Shown in pieces: positions 25,957-36,676 of a stretch of 64,000 nucleotides of DNA; positions within the stretch are counted from its first letter, which is position 1; each line of letters starts with the position of its first letter. A program made the position numbers and the translations under genes. The stretch covers positions 9,588,999 to 9,652,998 of the forward strand of contig JAUCBN010000046.1 in assembly GCA_035048815.1 (NCBI GenBank), written 5' to 3'. The notes under the pieces were generated by a model. That model made no database searches and was not told the origin of the DNA. It was given only the letters and a program-made list of their open reading frames with translations. Origin of the DNA: Abelmoschus esculentus (taxonomy: Eukaryota > Streptophyta > Magnoliopsida > Malvales > Malvaceae).

Positions 25957-28453
25957 ACGCTAGCACCAGTGCCTGACTCAAACACTCCTTTAGGCGATCA
26001 AACGCGTCTTGAACTCTTTCGGTCCATTGAAACTAACGACCCTGTCGTAGCAAATCAGAGAGGGGAGCTGCTATAGTTGCGAACCCCCGAATAAATCAGC
26101 GATAATATCCTGCTATCCCAAGAAACCCGCGAACTTCCTTGACATTCGTCGGTGTCAACCAAGCTCGAATAGCATGTACCTTAATTGGATCCATAGCTAA
26201 CCCGTCCTTGGAGAGGATATGTCCCAAATACTCCACTGATTCTTTCCCAAACAAGCATTTGGATCGTTTTGCCACCAACTTATGATCGTGCAGAAGCTGT
26301 AGCACTTGTCGTAGATGTTGCAAATGCTCGACCCAAGTTTTACTGAAAACTAGAATATCGTCCAAGAATACCAACACGAACTTACGTAAATATGGCTGAA
26401 ACAGTTGGTTCATTGTTGCCTGGAAGGTCGATGGGGCATTTGTAAGATCGAATGGCATCACACGAAATTCGTAGTGTCCCTCGTGCGTTCAGAAAGCTGT
26501 TTTAGGTACATCCTCAGCTCGCACCCGAATCTGATGATAGCCTGCCAAAAGATCCAGCTTTGATCAGCTCATCAAATAATTCATCCACCATCGGTATGGG
26601 AAACTTATCCTTTATCGTTATCGCATTCAAGGCGCGATAGTCTACACAAAAACGCCACGTTCCATCTTTCTTTTTAACCAACAATACTGGAGAAGAGAAA
26701 GGGCTGGTGCTCTTTTGGATGAGTTGGTTTTCGAGCATTTGTTTCACTTGTCGTTCAATTTCGCCTTTCTAAAAATGTGGATACCGATAGGGTCTGACAT
26801 TCACTGGTTTCTGCCCCGATTCCAAGTGGATAGCATGATCGGTAGCTCTGATGGGAGGTAAAGTTGTAGGTGGTTCAAATACTTTGTTAAATTCACCCAG
26901 TAAGTCAAGAATCTCTTTGTCATTTTCCTGCAGATCCAATGCCAATTCTTCTTGTAGCTGTAAGCTAAAGTATTCGGCTATTCCCCTTGTATTTGCCATT
27001 CGTTTCAATCCATGAAAGTGAACCGGTTGTGGTGCTAGTAATTGTTCCCCCTGCCACTGATGCTTCTTGTCGCCACTAACAAATTCAAATGTTAATTTGG
27101 TGAAGTCCAATGTTACCGGACCTAAGGTGGCCATCCATGCCACTCCGAGAACCATCTCGGCACCTTCTAAGGGCAACACATAAAAGTCTGTTTGCAACTC
27201 TATCCCTTGGACCTCCACTTTGAGATTCTGTATATAACCTTCACTGCGAAGTCGTTCTCCATTGCCGACTAACACTCGAAAATTGGTAGTGGAGGTGATT
27301 GGCAGTCCCAAGTACTTTGCAACCCTCGACTGAATAAAATTATGTGTGCTACCCCCATCAATTAAAATCTTTACCGGACGTCCATGAATGTGTCCAACCA
27401 CTCGAAGGGTGTTTGGAGTATAGCACCCGGCTAATGCATTAAAGGAAACCCACGGTTGTTCTGTCGCATCGTCCTTGCCCCCTATAAGAACTTCCTCAGT
27501 CACAACCTCCTCATCGGAATAATCATCAAGCATGAACAGCTGTGGCATTTTACATTTGTGTCCGGGATTGTATTTTTCGTCGCAGTAATAACATAAACCC
27601 TTCTCTCGACGTAATTGAACGTCCGCCGCTGAAACTCGGCGAGGCATTAGTGAACCCGAAGAACTTGGAGGCGGTTGCCCAGGCATACTCTTCGAACTTT
27701 GGAGGTTAGGCGTAGGTAGTAAGGGAGGTGATTTGAATCCCATACTACGACCCAATTGCCGCTTAGCCTCGTTGATTTTTGCTTCATGAAACCGAGCCAT
27801 AGCCAAAACATCGGACATGGTAGAAACCCTGCTTGCTAGAACTTCATGTTTGATATCAGCACGTAAACCCGAAATAAAACATTGGATCAAAAATAACTCC
27901 GGTAATGTATCAGTTCGCAAGGCCATCGCTTCAAATCTGGTTTGGTATTCTTCGACGGTGGAAGTTTGGGTAAGCTTGGTAAGTTGACCTTCTGGAGACT
28001 CTATTTCAGTAACGGAAAATCGTTTGCGGATGGCCTCCACCAGGTGATCCCAGCCAGCCAACTGACGACAACGTTGCATCCAACGAAACCATCGTTTGGC
28101 CACTCTCTCCATACGAAATGACGCCATGGTCACTCGATGATGATCTTCCGTTGAGTAAAAATCAAAAAAATCTTGAGCAGCAGCGATCCACTCGTCCGGA
28201 TCCTCACAAGTAAACAAAGGAAGTTCCACGGAGATAGGTCGGGGAGGAAATGGAAAACTCTCCTCGTGGTCCTCCTTACTACGGTCTTTGCCTCGCGTAC
28301 CTTTAGTCACGTTGGCTGCATCTGGAGCCAACGGCGCCCGAGAAGATTGAGCGAATTGCTCCGAAAGATCCGCCAATTGACGCAACACATCTTGGAGAGC
28401 CTGTGCATTGTTGGTGGCGGTCGTCTGCAGAGCTGCCAACGTCTGTTCATGGC
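25957..28453 (-). pseudogene. gag-pol: Ty3/gypsy gag-protease-reverse transcriptase part (broken, 5'-truncated)
   Basis: The minus-strand frame enters from satellite at about 28453 and is open to 26769. It contains a capsid-type gag region (FTCEDPDEWIAAAQDFF to AIRKRF), a zinc knuckle CYYCDEKYNPGHKC, and a retropepsin-like site ILIDGGSTHNFI where DSG is usual. The frame then reads into reverse transcriptase (FSSPVLLVKKKDGTWRFCVD, MPFDLTNAPSTFQ, VFLDDILVFS with the DD pair intact). Damage in order: TAG at 26769-26771, a small deletion with frameshift near 26555 just before KLDLLAGYHQI, TGA at 26489-26491, TGA at 26096-26098 and TAG at 26033-26035. The apparent gag start at 28439 is not an ATG. 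The true N-terminus is lost here, and the gag leader at 54319-54365 is its likely partner. Confidence 0.9.
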
Positions 28454-30088
28454 GTTGAACTCATAAAATTTGAACTCATAAAATTTTAATAATTTTTATA
28501 ATTAGATTCAAAAATCCATAATTAACAATTTGTACTCATAAAATTTGATTTAATATTATTTTTCGATCTTTTTTTGGGTTTAAAGCATGTGTGTCTAAAT
28601 GGCTTTTATAGTTAATTTATTCGAATTTTAACCTAGTAAAAAGCAAAAAATTTGAGATTAATTTTTATAATTTTATTCAAAAATCCATAATTAACTATTT
28701 GAAATCATAAAATTTGATTTAATATCATTTTTTGAAATGTTTTTGGGTTTAAAGCGTGTGTCTAAATGGGCTTTATAGTGAATCTGTCCGAATTTTAACC
28801 GAGTAAAAAGCTAAAAATTTGAGATTAATTTTTATAATTAGATTCAAAAATCCATAATTAACCATTTGAACTCATAAAATTTTACTTAATATTATTTTTC
28901 GATCTTTTTTTGGCTTAAAGCGTGTATGTCTAAATGGGCCTTATAGTGAATCTATTCGAATTTTAACCGAGTAAAAAGCTAAAAATTTGAAATTTAATTT
29001 TATAATTAGTTTCAAAAATTCATAATTAACTATTTGAACTCATAAAATTTGATTTAATATCATTTTTCGATCTGTTTTTTGGTTAAAAGCGTGTGTGTCT
29101 AAATGAGCTTTATAGTGAATCTGTTATAATTTTAACCAAGTGAAAAGCTAAAAATTTGACATTAATTTTTATAATTAGATTCAAAAATCCATAATTAACT
29201 ATTTGAACTCATAAAATTTGATTTAATATCATTTTTCGATCTTTTTTGGGTTTAAAACGTGTGTATCTAAATGAGCTTTATAATGAATCTGCTAAATTTT
29301 AACCTAGTAAAAAGCTAAAAATAAAATTAATTTTATAATTAGATTCAAAAATCTATAATTAAATATTTGAACTCATAAAATTTGATTTAATATCATTCTT
29401 CGATCTTTCATGGTTTTAAAGCATGTGTGTCTAAATGAGGTTTATAGTGTATCTGTCAAATTTTAACCTAGTAAAAAGCTAAAAATTTGAGATTAATTTT
29501 TATAATTAGATTCATAAATCCATAATTAACAATTTGAACTCATAAAATTTGATTTAAAATCATTTTCAATATTTTTTGGGGTTTAAAGCGTGTGTGTCTA
29601 AATGTCTTTTATAGTTAATTTATTCGAATTTTAACCTAGTAAAAAGCAAAAAATTTGAGATTAATTTTTATAATTAGATTCAAAAATCTTTAATTAATTA
29701 TTTGAACTCATAAAATTTGATTTTATATCATTTTTCGATCTATTTTTTGGTTAAAAGCGTGTGTCTAAATGAGCTTTATAGTGAATCTGTTCGAATTTTA
29801 ACCGAGTAAAAAGCTAAAAATTTGACATTAATTTTTATAATTAGATTCATAAATCCATAATTAACAATTTGAACTCATAAAATTTGATTTAAAATCATTT
29901 TCGATCGTTTATGGGGTTTAAAGCGTTTGTGCCTAAATGGCCTTTATAGTTAATTTATTCGAATTTTAACGTAGTAAAAAGCAAAAAATTTGAGATTAAT
30001 TTTTATAATTAGATCCAAAAATCTATAATTAATTATTTGAACTCATAAAATTTGATTTAATATCATTTTTCGATCTGTTTTTGAGTTA
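28454..30088 (+). repeat. Satellite block D (about 10 monomers)
   Basis: The block begins immediately after gag with GAACTCATAAAATTTGAACT, where a short piece of monomer is reiterated, and then continues as normal monomers. It ends in mid-monomer at about 30088 (GATCTGTTTTTGAGTTAA) against a truncated LTR. It keeps the orientation of the other blocks. Confidence 0.93.
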
Positions 30089-32005
30089 ATTCCACCCATT
30101 CAAACATAACCATTAATCACCCTTAACTATATGCATAATTTCCTAAGCATAAAGAACGATTTAAAGCATACATTTATCACATCAAAGACCCCAAACAATC
30201 TATAGGCATGCTTCCTAAAATATGATTTAAAACTCAACAATGTTCATTCATGTACATGTCTCAATAATCCAAACAACACCATGGTCCATCAATCAACAAT
30301 CCAAAACATTATAGGTCTTATTACAACATTAACCAAAGCAAAAATCACACACTTCACATGGGTTTGATTTACACATTGCCAAGCCCAAATTATTTGCCAA
30401 AACATACCAAAAATTGAGACAACTCTTCCCCTTGGTTCCCTTGCTCCGAACGTAGCCTCGAATATCACTATTTCTCTACAAGTATGAAAAGAAAGAGCTT
30501 AAGCACAACATGCTTAGTGAGGAAGCTCTAACAAGTTCAAAATCATTTATAAAGTCATACTTGCATTCTTCTTGCATATTTGAAATATGTAAAACCAAAA
30601 CATGCTTATCAACAATGTCAAAACATTTCATGTATCATGCACAAATAAATCATTCCATTTCATATATGTATATTGGCTTTCTAGTGATCACTTAATATGA
30701 ACTTATAGTTCACCGAATACACGGATTCCATTTTCCATAATAGGAGACACTTGGTCTCAACATGCATCGGTCGGACACATAGTCACCCTTGTATACATGT
30801 TACCCCCACTACGCACGGTCGGACACAAAGTCACCCTTGTTTACGCATGGGTCAACTATATGCACGGTCGGACATAGAGTCACCCTTGTTTACATATAGG
30901 CAAGCTCTACACGCACGGTCGGACACATAGTCACCCTTGTATACATGTTACCCCCACTACGCACGGTCGGACACAAAGTCACCCTTGTTTACGCATGGGT
31001 CAACTATATGCACGGTCGGACACAGAGTCACCCTTGTTTACATATAGGCAAGCTCTACACGCACGGTCGGACACAAGGTCACCCTTGTTTACGTGTAGGC
31101 AAACTCTACACGCACGGTCGGACACAACGTCACCCTTGTTTACGTGTAGGCATCATCATTATTTTTATAGTGCACTCAATCCTAATGACATGTCATTTGT
31201 ATTCGAATCTAAGGTTAGTGTCACTAAGCCAATATCAATTACAATCATGCATGTTAACTTGCTGCTCATAATGCACTCATTAAATGTTCATCATGTGAAC
31301 TAAAATCATGCTCAACGGCTTTATCGACATAGGGAAAAATAACCTCATCATAATCCAAATTCTTTTTCATGCTTACATAAGCCATGAATACCTTAATAAA
31401 CCATGCATTTTCAGCAATTAACACATGCATGCATCATTTCCAAAATCAAATATATGCAATTCCAAAATCATATCAAAACATTGTTCACATATATGCCATC
31501 ACCGAAAAAGCCGAAACTTGAGATAATGCATCAACATCATTTAAACCACTTACTCTTGAACTATGGAAAGTTTTCACATTATTCCGTAGCCCCCCAAAAC
31601 AGAACCGAACCAATGCGATTCACTTTAAATCCAAAACCACTCACCGACAAGCGAAACGAGCCCTCGCTGATGCTCCGATGGCAACACCAACGCACCAGTC
31701 ACTAAAAATCCTTATTGCCGAAAATTACTAATTAAATCCCCAAAACTTTCCCAAAATTACAATCTAGTCACTAGCACAAAATTAAGCCCAATTAAAAATC
31801 AAATTAAAGTTCAAATAATATTCCTTTAACTTTAAAACACCATTTTAATATTTTTAGAACCATTTCAAAAAATTATTACTTATCCGATTAAATTACTATT
31901 ATTTTAATTTTTCCCGGAATAACGAACCCTAGGAATCCGATTCGACCCGGATCGAATTTCACCAACTAACACTCAAACTACTAACCCCAAAACTGGGATG
32001 TTACA
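30089..32005 (-). mobile_element. LTR fragment, right end intact, left end truncated
   Basis: The right end AAAACTGGGATGTTACA (32005) is a typical LTR terminus, TGTAACATCCCAG on the minus strand. The satellite resumes at GGCTTTGTAGTGAAT. The left edge starts TTCCACCCATTC with no TG terminus and no GGCTT duplication, and about 20 bp of the expected monomer is missing. A deletion therefore removed the left LTR end and some flank. It carries a 49-bp minisatellite (30768-31160). The frames at 30945-31271 and 30995-31303 are translations of that minisatellite in two frames, not genes. Confidence 0.75.
30768..31160. repeat. Minisatellite of 48/49/51-bp units with a 148-bp super-unit
   Basis: CGGTCGGACA starts units at 30768, 30816, 30865, 30916, 30964, 31013, 31064 and 31115. 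The spacings run 48, 49, 51, 48, 49, 51, 51. The first three units (148 bp) are repeated nearly identically by the next three, so a three-unit block was duplicated as a whole. Each unit contains AGTCACCCTTGT. The last two units share a different tail (TTTACGTGTAGGCA). Confidence 0.88.
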
Positions 32006-35000
32006 GGCTTTGTAGTGAATTTGTTTGAATTTTAACCGAGTAAAAAGCTAAAAATTTGAGAATAATTTTTATAATTAGATTCAAAAATACATAATTAACT
32101 ATTTGAACTCTTAAAATTTGATTTAATATCATTTTTCGATCTTTTTTTGTGATTTAATGCGTGCGTGTCTAAATGGGCTTTTATAGTGAATCTGTTGAAT
32201 TTTAACCGAGTAAAAAGCTAAAAATTTGAGATGAATTTTAATAATTAGATTCATCAATCCATAATAAACTATTTGAACTCATAAAATTTGATATAATCTC
32301 ATTTTTCGATCTTTTTTGGGGTTTAAAGCGTGTGTGTCTAAATGGGCTTTATAGTGAATCTGTTTGAATTTTAACCGAGTAAAAAACTAAAAATTTGAGA
32401 TTAATTTTTTAAATTAGATTCACAAATCCATAATTAACCATTTGAACTCAAAAAATTTGATTTAATATTATTTTTCGATCTTTTTTTTTGGTTTAAAGCG
32501 TGTGTCTAAATGGGCCTTATAGTGAATATGTTCGAATTTTAACCGAGTAAAAAGCTAAAAATTTGAGATTAATTTTTATAATTAGTTTTAAAAATTCATA
32601 ATTAACTATTTGATCTCATATAATTTGATTTAATATTATTTTTCGATCTTTTTTTGGGTTTAAAGTGTGCGTGTGTAAATGGTCTTTGTATTGAATCTGT
32701 TCGAATTCTAATCGAGTAAAAAGCTAAAAATTTGAGATTAATTTTTATAATTAGATTTAAAAATCCATAATTAACTATTTGAACTCATAAAATTTGATTT
32801 AATATCATTTTTCGATCTTTTTTGGGGTTTAAAGCGTGTGTGTCTAAATGGGCTTTATAGTGAATCTGTTTGAATTTTAACAGAGTAAAAAGCTAAAAAT
32901 TTAAGATTAATTTTTATAATTAGATTCAAAAATCCATAATTAACCATTTGAAATCATAAAATTTGATTTAATATTATTTTTCGATCTTTTTTTTTTGTTT
33001 AAAGCGTGTGTTTCTAAATGGGCCTTATAGTGAATCTGTTCGAATTTTAACCGAGTAAAAAGCTAAAAATTTGAGATTAATTTTTATAATTAGTTTCAAA
33101 AATTCTTAATTAACTATTTGAACTCATAAAATTGATTTAATATTATTTTTCGATCTTTTTCGGGTTTAAAGCGTGTGTGTCTAAATGGGCATTATAGTGA
33201 ATCTATTTGAATTTTAACCGAGTAAAAAGCTAAAAATTTGAGATTAATTTTTTAATTAGATTCAAAAATCCATAATTAACTATTTGGACTCATAAAACTT
33301 GATTTAATGTCATTTTTCGATTTTTTTTTGTTTAAAGATTGTATGTCTAAATGGGCTTTATAGTGAATCTATTAAATTTTAACCTAGTAAAAAGCAAAAA
33401 AAATTGAGATTAATTTTTATAATTAGATTCTTAAATCCATAATTAACTATTTGAACTCATAAAATTTGATTTAATATCATTTTTCGATCTTTCTTGGGGT
33501 TTAAAGCGTGTTTTATCTAAATGGGCTTTATAGTGAATCTGTTCGAATTTTAACCGAGTAAAAAGGTAAAAATTTGAGATTAACTTTTATGATTAGATTC
33601 AAAAATCCATAATTAATCATTTGAACTCATAAAATTTGATTTAATATTATTTTTCGATCTTTTTTTGGGTTTAAATCGTGTGTGTCTAAATGGGCTTTAT
33701 AGTGAATATGTTCAAATTTTAACCGAGTAAAAAGCTCAAAATTTGAGATTAATTTTTATAATTAGTTTCAAAAATCCATAATTAACTATTTGAACTCATA
33801 AAATTTGATTTAATATTATTTTTCAATCTTTTTTTTGGTTTTAAAGTGTGCTTATCTAAATGGGCTTTGTATTGAATCTATTTGAATTTTAACCGAGTAA
33901 AAAGCTAAAAATTTAAAAATAGTTTTTGTAATTTGCTTCGAAAGTCCATAATTAACTATTTGAACTCATAAAATTTGATTCAATATCATTTTTTGAACTT
34001 TTTTTTGGGTTTAAAGCATGCATGTCTAAATTTTTTTTTATAGTGAATCTGTTCGAATTTTAACCGAGTAAAAAGCAAAAAATTTGAGATTAATTTATAT
34101 AATTAGTTCCAAAAATTCATAATTAACTATTTGTACTCATAAAATTTAAATTAATATCATTTTTTGATCTTTTTTTTTGGGTTTAAAGGTTATGTGTCTA
34201 AATGGGCTTTAGAGTGAATCTGTCCGAATTTTAACCGAGTAAAAAGCAAAAAATTTGAGATTAATTTATGTAATTAGATTCAAAATTTCATAATTAACTA
34301 TTTGAACTCATAAAATTTGAATTAATATCATTTTTCAATCTTTTTTTTTTGGTTTAAAGCGTGTGTGTCTAAATGGGATTTATAGTGAATCTGTTCGAAT
34401 TTTAATCTAGTAAAAAATTAAAAATTTGACATTAATTTTTATAATTAGATTCAGAAATCCATAATTAACTATTTGAACTCATAAAATTTGATTTAATATT
34501 ATTTTTCGATCCTTCTTTGAGTTTAAAGCGTGTGTGTCTAAATGGGATTTACAGTGAATCTGTTGGAATTTGAACGAGTAAAAAGCTAAAAATTTGCGAT
34601 TAATTTTTATAATTAGATTCAAAAATACATAATTAACTATTTGAACTAATAAAAATTGATTTAATCTTTTTTGGGTTTAAAGCCTGTGTTTCTAAATGGG
34701 CATTATAGTGAATCTGTTCGAATTTTAACAGAGTAAAAAGCTACAAATTTGAGATTAATTTTTATACTTAGATTCAGAAATCCATAATTAACTATTTGAA
34801 CTCATAAATTTGATTTAATATCATTTTTCGATCTTTTTTGGGTTTAGAGTGAGTGTCTAAATGGGCATTATAATGAATCTATTCGAACTTTAACCGAGTA
34901 AGAAGCTAAAATTTTGAGATTAATTTTTATAATTAAATTCAAAAATCCATAATTAACCATTTGAACTCATAAAATTTGATTTAATATTATTTTTCGATCT

Positions 35001-36651
35001 TTTTTTTTTGGGTTTAAAGCGGGTGTGTCTAAATGGGCTTTGTAGTGAATCTGTTCTAATTTTAACCGAGTAAAAAGCTAAAAATTTGAGATTAATTTTT
35101 ATAATTAGATTCAAAAATCCATAATTAACTATTTGAACTCATAAAATTTGATTAAATATTATTTTTCGATCTTTTTTTTGGTTTAAAGTGTGCGTGTCTA
35201 AATGAGCTTTGTATTGAGTCTGTTCGAATTTTAACCGAGTAAAAAGCTAAAAATTTGAAAATATTTTTTGTAATTTCGTTCAAAAGTCCATAATTAACTA
35301 TTTGAACTCATAAAATTTAATTCAATATCATTTTTCGAACTTTTTTTTGGGTTTAAAGTGTGCGTGTCTAGATTTTCTTTATAGCGAATCTATTCGAATT
35401 TTAACCGAGTACAAAGCAAAAAATTTGAGAATAATTTATATAATTAGATTCAAAAATTCATAATTAACTATTTGAACTCATAAAATTTAAGTTACTATAA
35501 TTTTTTGATCTTTTTTTTTGTTTAAAGCGTGCGTGTCTAAATGGGCTTTGTAGTGAGTCTCTTAGAATTTTAATCTAGTAAAAAGCTAAAAATTTGACAT
35601 TAATTTTAATAATTAGATTCAAAAATCCATAATTAACTATTTGCTCATAAAATTTGATTTAATATTATTTTTGATCTTTTTTTTGGATTAAAGCGTGTGT
35701 GTCTAAATGGGATTTATAGTGAATCTATTCGAATTTTAACCGAGTACAAAGCTAAAAATTTTAGATTAATTTTTATAATTAGATTCAAAAATCTATAATT
35801 AACTATTTGAACTCATAAAATTTGATTTAATTTCATTTTTCGATCTTTTTTGGTTTTAAAGCGTGTTTGTCTAAATGATCATTATAGTGAATCTGTTCGA
35901 ATTTTAACAGAGTAAAAAGCTAAAAATTTGAGATTAATTTTTATAATTAGATTCAAAAATCCATAATTAATTATTTGAACTAATAAAAATTTATTTATAT
36001 TATTTTTCGATCTTTTTTGGGTTTAGAGCGTGTGTGTTTAAATGGGCATTATAGTGAATCTGTTCGAATTTTAACCGAGTAAAAAGCAAAGAATTTGAGA
36101 TTAATTTTTATAATTAGATTCAAAAATCCATAATTAACTATTTGAACTAATAAAAATTGATTTAATATTATTTTTCGATCTTTTTGGGTTTAAAGCGTGT
36201 GTGTCTAAATGGGCATTATAGTGAATCTGTTCGAATTTTAACTGAGTAAAAAGCAAAAAATTTGAGATTAATTTATATAATTAAATTCAAAATTTCATAA
36301 TTAACTATTTGAACTCATAAAATTTATATTAATATCATTTTCGATCTTTTTTTTGGGTTTAAAGCGTGCGTGTCTAAATGGGCTTTATAGTGTATTTGTT
36401 CGAATTTTAACCAAGTAAAAAGCAAAAATTTGAAATTAATTTTTATAATTAGATTCAAAAATCCATAATTAACTATTTGAACTCATAAAATTTGATTTAA
36501 TATTATTTTTCAATCTTTTTTTGGGTTTAAAGCGTATGTGTCTAAATGAGCATTATAGTGAATCTGTTCGAATTTTAACAGAGTAAAAAACTAAAAAATG
36601 ACTTTAATTTTTATAATTAGATTCAAAAATCCATAATTAACTATTTGAACT

Positions 36652-36676
36652 TGTAATCACCCATTTTTAACCGGAG
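36652..36676. mobile_element. 25-bp trace of the outer element's left end inside satellite
   Basis: TGTAATCACCC followed by ATTTTTAACCGGAG is identical to the first 25 bp of the outer element at 19805-19829. It is preceded by the same target GAACT (36647-36651) and by the same monomer variants. After the 25 bp, satellite resumes with TAAAAAGCGTGTGTGTC. The element end ...AACCGGAG resembles the satellite's own AACCGAGTAAAAAGC, so the junction could have formed by microhomology-mediated recombination. Confidence 0.85.

Larger units (their letters stand above)
20624..28453 (-). mobile_element. Ty3/gypsy element on the minus strand, cut in gag, with nested LTR
   Basis: Reading on the minus strand from 28453, the order is gag, protease, reverse transcriptase, RNase H, integrase, polypurine tract and 3' LTR. 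This is the Ty3/gypsy order. The 5' end is missing here: gag sequence stops within its first codons and satellite begins at about 28454. A 3441-bp solo LTR (22511-25951) interrupts pol. Without it, and with the piece at 54319-54616 added, the element is about 4.7 kb with LTRs of about 250 bp. That size suits a compact chromovirus such as the Reina clade. No chromodomain is recognisable. The TSD GAAGA is at 20619-20623, with its partner at 54617-54621. Confidence 0.85.

Noticed and set aside
30768..31160. CRISPR-like regular repeat
   Set aside because: Repeats and intervening parts are both repeated, spacers are not unique, and the context is a plant LTR. It is an ordinary minisatellite.
30945..31303. 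Two overlapping frames of 108 and 102 codons
   Set aside because: Both are translations of the 49-bp minisatellite in different frames.
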